64,000 nt of DNA from JBBPZA01 sp963797015 (GCA_963797015.1 CAWCNV010000010.1:62001-126000), one strand, 5' to 3'. Shown: positions 9,123 through 18,110, counted from the stretch's first letter. A program made the numbers and translations. The notes: generated by a model not told the origin, from the letters alone.

Positions 9123-9932
9123 GTGCCCGCCATCACCTTCCTGTCGGACTACGGCGGCGACGACGAGTTCGTAGGCACGTGTCACGGCGTCATGGCCAGG
9201 CTGTGCCCGGAGGCGACGGTGATCGACATCACCCACGGCATCGACCGTCACGACGTGCGCGCCGGCGCGCTGATGCTGCGCAAGACGCTGCCGTTCATGC
9301 CCGCCGGCGTGCACCTGGCCGTCGTGGACCCCGAGGTCGGGGCCGAGCGACGGGCGATCGCCGTCCGTTGCGCGCAGGAGGATCGCGTGCTTGTGGGCCC
9401 GGACAACGGCCTGCTGAGCTTGGCCTGGGAGCGCTTCGGAGGCGCGTCGGAGGCTGTCGACGTCGCGCGCTCGCCGCACCGGCTGCAGCCCGTGTCGGCG
9501 ACCTTCCACGGACGTGACATCTTCGCCCCCGTGGCCGCGCGCCTGGCCGCCGGCGAACCGCTGGCCGAGGCCGGCGACCCGCTCGACCTGGCCGACCTCA
9601 CGGCGCTCGAGCTGCCGAGGGCGCGGATCGAGGACGGGGCGCTCGTCGCGCACGTGCTGGCCATCGACCGCTTCGGCAACCTGCAGCTCGACGCCGGTCA
9701 CGAGGACCTCGCGGCAGCGGGCCTGCTGCTGGGCCACCCGGTCGAGCTCGACCTGGACGAGGGCGACGTCGTGCGCGCGACCTATGCGGTCACCTTCGCC
9801 GACGTCGAGCCGGGCGGGCTGCTCGTCTACGAGGACGCCTACCGAGCGGCGGCGATCGCCGTGAACCGCGGCGACGCCGGCCGGGAGCTCGACGTCCGCC
9901 TCGACCACGAGCTGCGTCTGCGCGCCACGTGA
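9123..9932 (+). CDS. SAM hydrolase / SAM hydroxide adenosyltransferase (DUF62 family)
   Basis: 269 residues of the family that hydrolyses S-adenosylmethionine to adenosine and methionine and is related to fluorinase and chlorinase. Conserved blocks are ITFLSDYGGDDEFVG at the N-terminus with the substrate-binding Asp, IDITHGIDRHDVRAGA, VVDPEVGAERRAIA, GPDNGLLS, FHGRDIFAPVAA and a late IDRFGNLQLD. These match ordinary hydroxide adenosyltransferases; nothing suggests halogenase activity. It starts with GTG and its end overlaps birA by 4 bp. Confidence 0.88.
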   Translation: MPAITFLSDYGGDDEFVGTCHGVMARLCPEATVIDITHGIDRHDVRAGALMLRKTLPFMPAGVHLAVVDPEVGAERRAIAVRCAQEDRVLVGPDNGLLSLAWERFGGASEAVDVARSPHRLQPVSATFHGRDIFAPVAARLAAGEPLAEAGDPLDLADLTALELPRARIEDGALVAHVLAIDRFGNLQLDAGHEDLAAAGLLLGHPVELDLDEGDVVRATYAVTFADVEPGGLLVYEDAYRAAAIAVNRGDAGRELDVRLDHELRLRAT

Positions 9933-10612
9933 GCGCGGCACGGCTCGGCGTCCCACGCCTTCACCTGCGCGCGACCGACTCCACCAACGCGCGCGCCAGG
10001 AAGCTGGCCGCGGCGGGGGCGGCGCACGGCACGCTGGTCTCGGCGGGCGCCCAGACCGCCGGCCGGGGGCGGCAGGGACGCACGTGGAGCGCGCCGCCGG
10101 GCCAGGCGCTGCTGGTCTCGCTCGTGCTGCGCGAGTGGCCGCGGCTGCTGCCGCTCGCGGCCGCCGTGGCAACCGCAGACGCGGCGGGGATCGAGGCTCG
10201 AATCAAGTGGCCGAACGACGTCCTGCTCGCGGGCCGCAAGATCGCGGGGATCCTGGTCGAGGCACGCCCGCAGGAGGGCTGGGCAGTCGTGGGGATCGGG
10301 CTCAATGTCGCCGTCGGGCTCGAGGCGCTACCCGCCGAGCTGCGCGGGACGGCGGGGACGCTGGGCCTGTCCCCGGCGGATCTCGAGCCGACTCTGGCGC
10401 GGCTGCTGAGCGCTCTGGAAGCGCAGCTCGGCGCCTCCGAGGCAGAGCTGCTCGCGGCCTACCGCGCGCGCGACGCTCTCGCGGGCAGCGATGTCCGGTG
10501 GGCGGCGGGAGAAGGGCGCGCCGCCGGCGTCGACGAGCACGGGCGGCTGCTGGTGGACACGGCGGGCGGACGCGTCGCGCTGGAAGCCGGCGAGGTCCAC
10601 CTGGGGCGCTGA
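9929..10612 (+). CDS. birA: Biotin--[acetyl-CoA carboxylase] ligase BirA (catalytic type)
   Basis: 227 residues, a group I biotin protein ligase with no N-terminal DNA-binding domain, so it is an enzyme and not a repressor. The biotinyl-AMP loop is GRGRQGRTW (residues 46-53 region), preceded by RATDSTNARA; KWPNDVLLAGRKIAGILVE carries the catalytic Lys, and GIGLNVAVG follows. It attaches biotin to carboxyl-carrier proteins in the cytosol. GTG at 9929 overlaps the SAM hydrolase stop. The TGA at its end forms the loop of a short hairpin shared with the convergent helicase gene. Confidence 0.93.
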   Translation: MSAARLGVPRLHLRATDSTNARARKLAAAGAAHGTLVSAGAQTAGRGRQGRTWSAPPGQALLVSLVLREWPRLLPLAAAVATADAAGIEARIKWPNDVLLAGRKIAGILVEARPQEGWAVVGIGLNVAVGLEALPAELRGTAGTLGLSPADLEPTLARLLSALEAQLGASEAELLAAYRARDALAGSDVRWAAGEGRAAGVDEHGRLLVDTAGGRVALEAGEVHLGR

Positions 10613-10619
10613 GCGCCCC
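10603..10619. terminator. Symmetric hairpin between convergent birA and helicase genes
   Basis: GGGGCGC at 10603-10609 and GCGCCCC at 10613-10619 form a perfect 7-bp stem with the birA stop codon TGA as its 3-nt loop. It lies exactly between two convergent stops and has no T-tract, so it is at best a GC-hairpin type bidirectional terminator. Inferred from structure and position only. Confidence 0.4.
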
Positions 10620-13244
10620 TCAGTCCTCTACCGAGAAGCCCTCGAGCTCGTCCTCGACGACGACCTGCTCCTCGTCGGGGCCGGCGTCGTCGTCGCTCTC
10701 GCGGGCGGCGGCCAGGGCCTGCGCGGCCTCTCCCACCGCGGCGGCGGCGTCCTCGAGGCCGCCCTCGCCGTTGGACCCGACCGCCGCGACCGCGGGCGCG
10801 GTCTTGACCGCGCCGCCCTGCGCTCCCTCGGCGCCCTCGGTCTTCTTGCGGCGGCGCCGGCCCGAGCGCCCGCGGCGGCCCTTGGGGAAGTTGCGCAGCA
10901 GCTCGCGCGCCAGGGCGGCCGGCTTGCGTGCCATCCGCGTGCGCGCACCGCGCAGGACCTCCTCGGCCTCGGGCGTGTGGGCCAGCGCGGCGGCGAGCAG
11001 GGCGGCGGCCAGGCGCCGGTCCTGCTTGCGCGAGGCGTGGACGAGCCGACGCGCGTTGCGCGCGTGGGCGGCGCCCGACGAGTTGACCAGCAGGCCGAGC
11101 AGCCGCTTGGTCTCCGGCCAGCGCTGGACCGCGTACTCCTCGTGGACCTCGCGCGTGTACTCGGCCATGCGCCAGATCCACGCGTTGGCCTGGTCGCGGC
11201 GGCCGATGCGCTTCTCGGCCAGCGCCTGGAGCATCACCTTGACGCCCTCGCGGCGCTCGTCGCGCGACCACGTCCCGATCACGTCGATCGCCTGGTCGAA
11301 GGCGTCGGCGTCGCGGATCGCGGCGATCTCCTGCAGCGCGCGGATGCGCAGCTGCGCGTTGCGGTTGCGCTGGACCGCGGTGAGCAGGAAGCGGCGCTTG
11401 AGCTCGCCCTGGCGGTCGAAGTGCAGCATCGCCTTCGCGCGCCGCCAGCCGTTGGGGGCCACGCGCGCGCCGGCCAGCGCCGCCCACACGTGCTGCTCGC
11501 CGTAGTCGAGGTACTCGACGGCGATCCGCCACAGCTCGCGTTCGAAGACCTCGGCGCGGCGCTCGGGGTCGGCGGTCACCGGGAGCACGCGGCGCTCGAC
11601 GCGCACCCGCCGGCCGCGGCCGCGGCGCACCGGGCCGACGACGATCGCTCCGCCTCGGTAGACGTCGCGGTCGAGCAGCGAGTGCAGCGTCACCACGGGG
11701 TCGTCGTGGCGTGTCGCCGGGTGCACGAAGTCGATCACGATCCCCGCTTCCTTGCCCGGGTGCCGGCGCGTCACGCGCCCGACGCGCTGCTGATAGACCC
11801 GCTTGGAGGCCGTGGGCGCGAGGTGCATGCAGACCGTCGCGCGCGGCGAGTTCCAGCCCTCGGCCAGCAGCTGCGCGTTGACCAGCACGTCGATCGTCCC
11901 GCGCTCGTAGGCGGCGAGGATCCGCGCCAGCTCGCGCTTTGGCGTCTCGCCCGACACGGCCTGCGCCTTCATGCCCAGGTCGCGGAAGGCCTGGGCGACG
12001 TTGTAGGCGTGGCGCACGCCGGCGGCGTAGACCACACCGGGCACGCCGTTGAAGCGCGTCTTGTACAGGTCGGCCACGGCGAGGTTGAACGGCGTCTGGT
12101 CCAGCAGCTCGGCCAGCATCTCCTGGTCGAACTCGGTGTCGATCTCGCCGCGCCGCAGCGGGACCTTGGCGATCGTCCGTACTCCGGGCCCGGGCGGGAT
12201 GCGGACGCAGCGCAGCGGCGCGATCACGCCGCGCCGCGCGGCCTGGGCGAGGTCGAAGCGCGAGGTCTGCGTCGGGAAGAGGTCGGTGACGTGGCGCGCG
12301 ATCAGCGCCCCCGTCGCGGTCATGCCGATGAAGATCGGTCCGCTCCAGCTGCGGATCGCCGCGCTCGTCTTCTCGCCCAGCGCGGTGTGGGCCTCGTCGC
12401 AGATGACGATCGTGTACGCGTCCGAGATGCGGCCCGCGTTGCGGACGAACCACTGGTAGGTCTCGACCGTGACCGGTCCGTTCGCAAGGTCCTTGCCGGC
12501 GAGCAGGGCGGGCGAGATGCGCTGGGCGTAGCCGCGGTCGCGCAGCTCGCCGTGGAACTGGTCGACGAGGTTGCGCCGATGGGTGAGGATCAGGACGCCG
12601 CCGGTGCGCGAGGCCTCGACGAAGCCGAGCGCGGCGACGGTCTTGCCCGCCCCGGTGGCGTGCTCGAACCAGAACCGCTTGGCCGCGTTGGGATCCTCGG
12701 GCGCTTCCTCGACGGTCTCGGCGTCGAGCTCCTCGGCGTCGTCGGCCCAGTCGCGGGGCTCGTCGGGCTCGTCCTCCTCCTCCTCTTCCTCGCCGGGAAT
12801 GCCGGCCGGAGCCAGCTGGGCCGGCTCCTCCACCGTCACCGCGCCGTTGCCCGACCCGTTGGCCGAGCCGTTCACCGAACCGTTCGCCGTCAGCCGGGTC
12901 TCGGCCAGCAGCGCGGTCAGGGTGCCCGACAGCGCGTCGACCTGGTGGGGCGAGAGCAGCGCGCCGTCCGCGAGCTTGGGCTCGTCCTCCGAGAGCAGGC
13001 GCTCGAGCCCGAGCAGGAACGACCACTCGCGCCGCCACTCGACGGAGGGATGCTCGGCGCCGGCGTCGAGCTCGGCCAGCGCGGCGTCGAAGGCAGCGCG
13101 GCGCGGCGTCCGGGGAGCGAGCGCATCGGCGGGCTGCTCGCCCTCGAGCACGAACGGCTCGCGGGTGAAGCGAGCGGCCCGCTCGATGTCGGCGGGCTTG
13201 GGAACGGTCGCGGCCCCGACGGCCGCTGCAGTGGGATCAGCCAT
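10620..13244 (-). CDS. Superfamily II DEAD/DEAH-type helicase with acidic low-complexity insert
   Basis: 874 residues. Walker A is HATGAGKTVAAL, motif II is VICDEAHTAL, motif III is GMTATGA, and the second RecA domain ends in QRVGRVTRRHPGKE (motif VI), so this is an intact ATP-dependent translocase of the restriction-subunit/RadD-like branch. Before Walker A lies a disordered stretch with Asn-Gly-Ser repeats (about residues 125-137) and a run of six Glu. After the helicase core come about 300 residues of helical repeat-like sequence, then a basic tail (RRGRSGRRRRKKTEG) and an acidic C-terminus. No nuclease or methylase motif was seen and no restriction partner is adjacent. The biological role is unknown. 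Confidence 0.85.
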   Translation of the reverse strand: MADPTAAAVGAATVPKPADIERAARFTREPFVLEGEQPADALAPRTPRRAAFDAALAELDAGAEHPSVEWRREWSFLLGLERLLSEDEPKLADGALLSPHQVDALSGTLTALLAETRLTANGSVNGSANGSGNGAVTVEEPAQLAPAGIPGEEEEEEDEPDEPRDWADDAEELDAETVEEAPEDPNAAKRFWFEHATGAGKTVAALGFVEASRTGGVLILTHRRNLVDQFHGELRDRGYAQRISPALLAGKDLANGPVTVETYQWFVRNAGRISDAYTIVICDEAHTALGEKTSAAIRSWSGPIFIGMTATGALIARHVTDLFPTQTSRFDLAQAARRGVIAPLRCVRIPPGPGVRTIAKVPLRRGEIDTEFDQEMLAELLDQTPFNLAVADLYKTRFNGVPGVVYAAGVRHAYNVAQAFRDLGMKAQAVSGETPKRELARILAAYERGTIDVLVNAQLLAEGWNSPRATVCMHLAPTASKRVYQQRVGRVTRRHPGKEAGIVIDFVHPATRHDDPVVTLHSLLDRDVYRGGAIVVGPVRRGRGRRVRVERRVLPVTADPERRAEVFERELWRIAVEYLDYGEQHVWAALAGARVAPNGWRRAKAMLHFDRQGELKRRFLLTAVQRNRNAQLRIRALQEIAAIRDADAFDQAIDVIGTWSRDERREGVKVMLQALAEKRIGRRDQANAWIWRMAEYTREVHEEYAVQRWPETKRLLGLLVNSSGAAHARNARRLVHASRKQDRRLAAALLAAALAHTPEAEEVLRGARTRMARKPAALARELLRNFPKGRRGRSGRRRRKKTEGAEGAQGGAVKTAPAVAAVGSNGEGGLEDAAAAVGEAAQALAAARESDDDAGPDEEQVVVEDELEGFSVED

Positions 13245-13426
13245 GGAACAGGCTCGTGAGTTGGAACCGGACCCGCGACTACTCTGACGGGGGACCGATC
13301 GGCGGCCCTCCCTGGGGCCGGTGCCTTGCGGTTGCCTCGATCCGAGGGGCGTAACCGCGTACTTCCCTCATTCTAGCGCCTAATACCAGCAGAGACGCTT
13401 CACGACGATCTGCCAACCTCCGAGCC
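13245..13426. other. Divergent intergenic region with a nested hairpin
   Basis: 182 bp between the divergent helicase and thioredoxin genes, so it should hold both promoters. A nested hairpin occurs at 13328-13358: outer stem GCGGTT/AACCGC and inner stem CCTCG/CGAGG around ATC. It could be a leader structure of either gene or an operator; no known riboswitch core was recognised. Confidence 0.4.
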
Positions 13427-14023
13427 GTGGCACGCAGGCTGGTGATCGTCGTGGCCCTGCTCGGCCTGGCCGCGGTCGTGGTCGTCGGCCTCGTGCAGGC
13501 GGGCGGTGGCAGCGGCTCGAAGGCGCGCCCGCGTGTGCCCACGCTCGCCGAGGCAAGGCGCGCCCTGGCCGGCTCGCCGCCCGAGCTGGCGGCGCTGCAC
13601 CGGCAGGCCAACCGGCTGCTGCCGGGCGGGCGGGACGCGTTCAACGCGCGCGTGCGCTCGTTGAACGGGCGACCGGTCGTGGTCAACGCGTGGGCGTCGT
13701 GGTGTGGCCCGTGCCGCTTCGAGCTGCCCGTCTTCCAGGCCGCGTCCGTCCGCCTGGGGCGCGGCGTCGCGTTCGTCGGTCTGAACGTGAACGACACGCC
13801 CGGCTCGGCACGGAGCTTCCAGCGCTCCCATCCGGTGAGCTATCCGAGCTACGTCGACGGCGACAGCCGCATCTCGCGGGCCTACGGAGTGCAGGGCCTG
13901 CCCTACACGGTCTTCTACGACTCAACCGGCCGACGGGTGTACGTCCATCAGGGTCCCTACTCCAGCCAGACGACGCTCGCCCGCGACGTGCGGCGCTACG
14001 CGCTCGGCGGCGCAAGTGCCTGA
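13427..14023 (+). CDS. Membrane-anchored TlpA-like thiol-disulfide oxidoreductase
   Basis: 198 residues: an N-terminal membrane anchor (about residues 5-23), a 50-residue Ala/Arg-rich linker, then a thioredoxin-fold domain with WCGPC (Cys93 and Cys96). VVVNAWASWCGPCRFELP, FVGLNVNDTPGSARSF and the cis-Pro segment GVQGLPYTVFYD are typical of TlpA/ResA proteins that reduce apocytochrome or other extracytoplasmic thiols. The ccm genes are 8 kb away, so a role in cytochrome c maturation is possible but not shown by context. The end overlaps the start of the GalT-like gene by 8 bp. Confidence 0.85.
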   Translation: MARRLVIVVALLGLAAVVVVGLVQAGGGSGSKARPRVPTLAEARRALAGSPPELAALHRQANRLLPGGRDAFNARVRSLNGRPVVVNAWASWCGPCRFELPVFQAASVRLGRGVAFVGLNVNDTPGSARSFQRSHPVSYPSYVDGDSRISRAYGVQGLPYTVFYDSTGRRVYVHQGPYSSQTTLARDVRRYALGGASA

Positions 14024-14999
14024 GCTGCGCGTCGACCCGCTGAGCGGGGCGAAGGTCATCATCGCCTCCGAGCGCGCCGCGCGGCCCGGCGGCCTGCGCT
14101 TCGACGTCGAGCCCCAGCCGCCCATCGACCCCGCCGAGGACCCCTTCGCGGAGGGCAACGAGACGCGCACACCGCCGGAGCTGTGGGCGCAGCGGCCCGG
14201 CGGCGGCCCACCGGGCAGCGGTGGCTGGACGGTGCGCGCGGTCCCCAATCTCTTCCCCGCGCTCGTCGCCGAGCCCGCCGAGCCCGAGCCCACCGCGCGG
14301 CCCGACCTGTACGCCGCCAAGGGTGCGAAGGGCGCGCACGAGGTGATCGTGAACGGCCCGCAGCCGGTCGCCTCGTTGGCCGAGCTGCCGGTCGAGCAGG
14401 TCGTCTCCGCGGCCGAGGGCTGGCGCGCGCGCATGCGCGCGCACGCCGACGCGGCGTGCCTGCATCTGCTGGTCAACGAGCGCCGCGAGGCGGGAGCCTC
14501 GCTCCCGCACACCCACGCCCAGCTCTACGCGCTCGACTTCGTGCCCGCCGCCGTCGCGCGCGAGCGCGAGCGCTTCGGCGCCTACGCGACGCGCCAGATG
14601 GGGGCCAACCTGCTCGGCGACCTCGTCCAGGAGGAGGTCCGCCGCCGCGATCGCATCGTGGCGATCGACGACGATGCGGTGCTGATGACGCCCTATGCGT
14701 CGCGGCTCCCGTTCCAGCTGCTGCTCGCCCCGCGCCGGCCGCGGCGCTCGTTCGAGGACGACGGGCCGACGGGGGCGGCGCTCCTGCACGAGGGCCTCAC
14801 GCGGCTCGCGCGTCGCCTGGGCGCGAGCCCGCCGCTCAACCTGTGGCTGCGCACCGCTCCCCGTGGGGCCGACTACTACTGCTGGCGCATCGACGTGCTC
14901 CCGCGACTCACGGTGCTGGCGGGGCTGGAGCTGGGGACCGAGCTGCACCTCAACGTGCTCGAGCCCGAGCGCGCCGCGGCCGAGCTGCGGGAGGCGTGA
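14016..14999 (+). CDS. GalT-like HIT-superfamily nucleotidyltransferase
   Basis: 327 residues with the fold signatures of galactose-1-phosphate uridylyltransferases: RVDPLSGAKVIIASERAARPG, VRAVPNLFPAL, GAHEVIVNGP, and an active-site segment SLPHTHAQLYAL where His165, His167 and Gln169 replace the usual HPHxQ. The zinc-binding Cys pair of E. coli GalT is absent, as in many bacterial relatives. Substrate is uncertain; hexose-1-phosphate uridylyl or adenylyl transfer are options, and no galactose genes are nearby. GTG at 14016 overlaps the thioredoxin gene, and dtd follows immediately. Confidence 0.75.
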   Translation: MPELRVDPLSGAKVIIASERAARPGGLRFDVEPQPPIDPAEDPFAEGNETRTPPELWAQRPGGGPPGSGGWTVRAVPNLFPALVAEPAEPEPTARPDLYAAKGAKGAHEVIVNGPQPVASLAELPVEQVVSAAEGWRARMRAHADAACLHLLVNERREAGASLPHTHAQLYALDFVPAAVARERERFGAYATRQMGANLLGDLVQEEVRRRDRIVAIDDDAVLMTPYASRLPFQLLLAPRRPRRSFEDDGPTGAALLHEGLTRLARRLGASPPLNLWLRTAPRGADYYCWRIDVLPRLTVLAGLELGTELHLNVLEPERAAAELREA

Positions 15000-15001
15000 G
15001 C

Positions 15002-15418
15002 GTGCGCGGCGTGGTGCAGAGGGTCAGCCAGGCGGCGGTCGCGGTGCGCGGCGAGACCGTGGCGCGGATCGGCCCCGGCATGTTGGTGCTGCTCGGCGTC
15101 GGGCGCGACGACGGGCCCGAGCAGGCAGAGCGCCTGGCCGACAAGGTCGGCGCACTGCGCATCTTCGAGGATGCCGACGGGCGCATGAACGAGCCGCTCG
15201 GCGACCGCGAGGTGCTGTGCGTGAGCCAGTTCACGCTCTACGGCGACACGGCGCGCGGGAACCGTCCGAGCTTCGTCGCCGCCGCGCACGCCGAGGTCGC
15301 CGAGCCGCTCTACGAGCTCTTCTGCGACCGGCTCGGCGCCGCCCGCGGAGCGTTCGGCGCGCGCATGCAGGTCGCGCTCGTCAACGACGGGCCGGTGACG
15401 CTGGTGGTCGAGGTGTGA
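15002..15418 (+). CDS. dtd: D-aminoacyl-tRNA deacylase Dtd
   Basis: About 138 residues. Removes D-amino acids, and misattached glycine, from tRNA. The N-terminus RGVVQRVSQAAVAV, the catalytic SQFTLYGD and the second conserved segment NRPSFVAAA are all present, as is the C-terminal VNDGPVTLVVEV (the cross-subunit Gly-cisPro region is NDGPVT). GTG at 15002 gives the canonical Met-Arg-x-Val-Val start; a GTG at 14996, overlapping the upstream stop, is the alternative. The stop overlaps the next small gene by 4 bp. Confidence 0.93.
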   Translation: MRGVVQRVSQAAVAVRGETVARIGPGMLVLLGVGRDDGPEQAERLADKVGALRIFEDADGRMNEPLGDREVLCVSQFTLYGDTARGNRPSFVAAAHAEVAEPLYELFCDRLGAARGAFGARMQVALVNDGPVTLVVEV

Positions 15419-15819
15419 CGGGGCGCGCGGCGATCGTGGTGGCGGCCGCGCTCGCGCTTGGCGTCTGTGGCGGTTGCGGAGGCGGCTCGTCGGGCTATGG
15501 CGGCGGGGGCTCCACCTCGCGATCGACCTCGCCGGCAGCACGTCCCGTCGCGACCATCGACCGCGTCTCGGCGATTGCCGAGGCGCGCAGCACGGCGAGC
15601 CGACAGGCGGCGCTCCAGGACTACTCGATCTCGCCGCTCGGGTTCGCGGCGCGCTGCACCGCCACGGGGGACGTTCAGCGCGCGCGCAACTGGTCGTGCA
15701 CGGTGCGCTCGAACGATCGGCGCTGTCGCGGGCGGCTCAAGCTGCTGGTGGCGCGGAGCGGCGCCGTGATGACGACCTATGTCGTGCTGCGCTGCACGGG
15801 CTCCAGCGCTCGTGGGTGA
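15415..15819 (+). CDS. Small secreted protein, possible lipoprotein, function unknown
   Basis: 134 residues. N-terminal hydrophobic segment GRAAIVVAAALALGVCGGCGG followed by a Gly/Ser-rich linker. The Cys could be lipidated, but LGVC is a poor lipobox. The mature part (about residues 40-134) has four cysteines (ARCTATG, WSCTVRS, RCRG, LRCTG) that could form two disulfides, and no family was recognised. GTG at 15415 overlaps the dtd stop, so it is probably translated with dtd. Confidence 0.6.
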   Translation: MTGRAAIVVAAALALGVCGGCGGGSSGYGGGGSTSRSTSPAARPVATIDRVSAIAEARSTASRQAALQDYSISPLGFAARCTATGDVQRARNWSCTVRSNDRRCRGRLKLLVARSGAVMTTYVVLRCTGSSARG

Positions 15820-15843
15820 GGCGCCGCTAGGCTGCCGGGCGCG

Positions 15844-16464
15844 ATGACGCCGACCGACCGCTTCCTCCCGCGCTTTGCCGCCGAGCCACCGCAGGAGACG
15901 CTGCCCTACGGCCGCTGGGCCGACACGCTGCGGGCGCAGTTCCTCGAGGCCTGCGCGCAGGTCGACAGCGAGGGCGAGGACCTCGGCGAGCCCGGGGAGG
16001 TCACCTGGTTCCCGGACCGGACCTGGAGCGGGCGCACGTACGTTCCGGCCACGGCCAGGACTCAGAACGACTTGGAGCTCTTCGGCTACGTGTCCTACGT
16101 GATCGGCGACGACGGCCGCGGGGCCGACAGCTTCCACGCCTCCGCCGACTTCACCGACGAGCACGCCGACCGCAACCGCGACTGGCAGATCGACGTCTCC
16201 GACGAGGTGATCGGCAGCTGGCGCGGCGAGCACGGGAACGTCGCAGCCATGACCCTGGTCTGGGGCGTGGCGCTGGTGCCGAACGGGGCGATCGCCACGG
16301 CCGAGCTCGCGGACCTCGCCGTCGACCAGTGCGCCCTGACCGAGGAGCGCTTCACGCTGATCGCCCCCGACGACTACCGCGGCGACTTCCTCGAGATCCG
16401 CCTCTGGGACGCGCGCGGCAAGCGCCTGGCCAGCGAGTCGCTGTACGAGGACGACGAGGACTAG
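15844..16464 (+). CDS. Conserved-looking hypothetical protein
   Basis: 206 residues, acidic, no signal peptide or membrane segment, ATG start. Alternating hydrophobic strands such as LELFGYVSYVIG, TLVWGVALVPNGA and FLEIRLWDARGKRLASESLY suggest a beta-rich cytosolic fold. No catalytic motif or family was recognised. It lies between the small secreted protein and the alkyl-DHAP-synthase-like gene in the same orientation with short gaps on both sides. Confidence 0.7.
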   Translation: MTPTDRFLPRFAAEPPQETLPYGRWADTLRAQFLEACAQVDSEGEDLGEPGEVTWFPDRTWSGRTYVPATARTQNDLELFGYVSYVIGDDGRGADSFHASADFTDEHADRNRDWQIDVSDEVIGSWRGEHGNVAAMTLVWGVALVPNGAIATAELADLAVDQCALTEERFTLIAPDDYRGDFLEIRLWDARGKRLASESLYEDDED

Positions 16465-16484
16465 CCCCCCTGGGCGGAGAGACC

Positions 16485-18110
16485 GTGTCGTTGCGTGAAC
16501 GTGTCCCGTACATGCGCTGGTGGGGCTGGGGGGCGGCCGGCGAGGAGCGGCCGCTGTCGGACGCTCAGCGCGAGCTCGTCCGCCAGGCGCTGGGCGTCGA
16601 GCGCGACGGCCCTCCGCCACCCGCCCTCGAGGACGTCACGCTCCCGCCGCCTCAGCTGCCGGATGCGGCGCGCGACGCCCTCGTCGCGGTCGTCGGCGGC
16701 GAGCACGTGCTCGCCGATCCCGAGGCGCGCATGGTGCATGCCTACGGCAAGAGCACCCCGGACCTGCTGCGAATGCGCGCCGGGGAGACGCCCGACGCGC
16801 CCGACGCGATCGTGCTTCCCGGGTCCCACGACGAGGTCGTCGGGGTGCTGCGGGCGTGCGCTGAAGACGGCGTCGCCGTCGTGCCGTTCGGCGGCGGCAC
16901 GAGCGTCGTCGGCGGCCTCGAGCCGCTGCGCGGCGCGTTCTCCGCCCTGATCTCGCTGGACCTGCGGCGACTGGACGGGCTGGTGGCGGTCGACGAGATC
17001 TCGCTCACCGCAACGCTGCAGGCGGGGCTGCGCGGCCCGGAGGCCGAGGCGCTGCTGAGCGAGCACGGGCTGATGCTCGGCCACTACCCGCAGAGCTTTC
17101 CCTACGCGACGATCGGCGGCTTCGCGGCGACGCGCTCCTCGGGGCAGGCGTCGGCCGGCTACGGGCGCTTCGACGCGACGGTCGTGGCGCTGAAGGTCGC
17201 GACACCGAGCGGGACGCTCGAGCTCGGGCGCTCGCCGGCCAACGCGGCCGGCCCGGACCTGCGCCAGCTGTTCCTGGGCTCGGAGGGCGTGCTCGGCGTG
17301 ATCACCGAGGTCGCGATGCGCGTACCGCGGATCCCCCAGGCGCGCGTCTATGAGGCGTGGTCGCTGCCGGACTTCGCGAGCGGCCAGGCGGCGCTGCGCC
17401 GGCTCGTCCAGGAGGGTGCGATTCCGACGGTCGTGCGGCTCTCGGACGAGCTCGAGACGCTCGTAACGGGCGGTCAGTCCCAGGAGGCCGGGAGCGGCTT
17501 GAGCGGCCAGCCGGCGGTGAGTGGTTGCCTGCTGCTCACCGGCTACGAGGGCACCCGCGCCGTCGTCGACGCCCGGCGCGCGCCGGCAACGGCGATCCTC
17601 GACGAGGCAAGGGCGACGGCGCTCGGGCCCGGGCTCGGCGAAGGCTGGCTCGAGCACCGCTTCGACGCGCCCTACATGCGCGACCCCCTGTTCGACGCCG
17701 GCGTGCTCACCGAGACGCTCGAGACCGTCACTTCGTGGTCGAACCTCCCCGCGCTCTACGAAGCGGTCAAGACCGCGGTGGGAGACGCGCTCGCCGGGGT
17801 CGGCAACCCGCTGGTCTGGTGCCACATCTCGCACGTCTACCCCAGCGGCGCGTCGCTGTACTTCACCGTCGCCGCGCCGCTCGGCGAGGATCCGCTGAAC
17901 CGCTGGCTGGCGGCCAAGCGCGCGGCGGGTGACGCGATCGCCGCCTGCGGCGCGTCGATCACCCACCACCATGCCGTCGGCCGCGACCATGCGCCCTGGA
18001 TGGAGGCCGAGGTCGGCGAGCTCGGGATCGCCGTGCTGCGCGCGGTGAAGCAGCGCCTGGACCCAGCCGGGATCCTCAACCCGGGCAAGCTGCTCCCGGG
18101 CGATGGCTGA
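16485..18110 (+). CDS. Alkyldihydroxyacetonephosphate synthase-like FAD-linked oxidase
   Basis: 541 residues. N-terminal MRWWGWG matches the Arg-Trp-x-Gly-Trp-Gly start of AGPS proteins. The FAD domain shows VVPFGGGTSVVGG and SFPYATIGGFAATRSSGQAS, and the C-terminal domain has SITHHHAVGRDHAPWM, equivalent to the AGPS active-site histidines, then DPAGILNPGKLLP. True AGPS makes ether lipids; bacterial relatives also include other FAD oxidases. GTG at 16485 is preceded by GGAGA (16476-16480); an ATG at 16512 would start at MRWWGWG itself. A lipid-kinase stub overlaps its end, supporting a lipid role. Confidence 0.82.
   Translation: MSLRERVPYMRWWGWGAAGEERPLSDAQRELVRQALGVERDGPPPPALEDVTLPPPQLPDAARDALVAVVGGEHVLADPEARMVHAYGKSTPDLLRMRAGETPDAPDAIVLPGSHDEVVGVLRACAEDGVAVVPFGGGTSVVGGLEPLRGAFSALISLDLRRLDGLVAVDEISLTATLQAGLRGPEAEALLSEHGLMLGHYPQSFPYATIGGFAATRSSGQASAGYGRFDATVVALKVATPSGTLELGRSPANAAGPDLRQLFLGSEGVLGVITEVAMRVPRIPQARVYEAWSLPDFASGQAALRRLVQEGAIPTVVRLSDELETLVTGGQSQEAGSGLSGQPAVSGCLLLTGYEGTRAVVDARRAPATAILDEARATALGPGLGEGWLEHRFDAPYMRDPLFDAGVLTETLETVTSWSNLPALYEAVKTAVGDALAGVGNPLVWCHISHVYPSGASLYFTVAAPLGEDPLNRWLAAKRAAGDAIAACGASITHHHAVGRDHAPWMEAEVGELGIAVLRAVKQRLDPAGILNPGKLLPGDG

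Noticed and set aside
9123..9932. Fluorinase/chlorinase (halogen metabolism)
   Set aside because: The protein has the ordinary DUF62 hydroxide adenosyltransferase motifs, lacks the fluorinase-specific loop as far as can be seen, and has no halometabolite genes around it.
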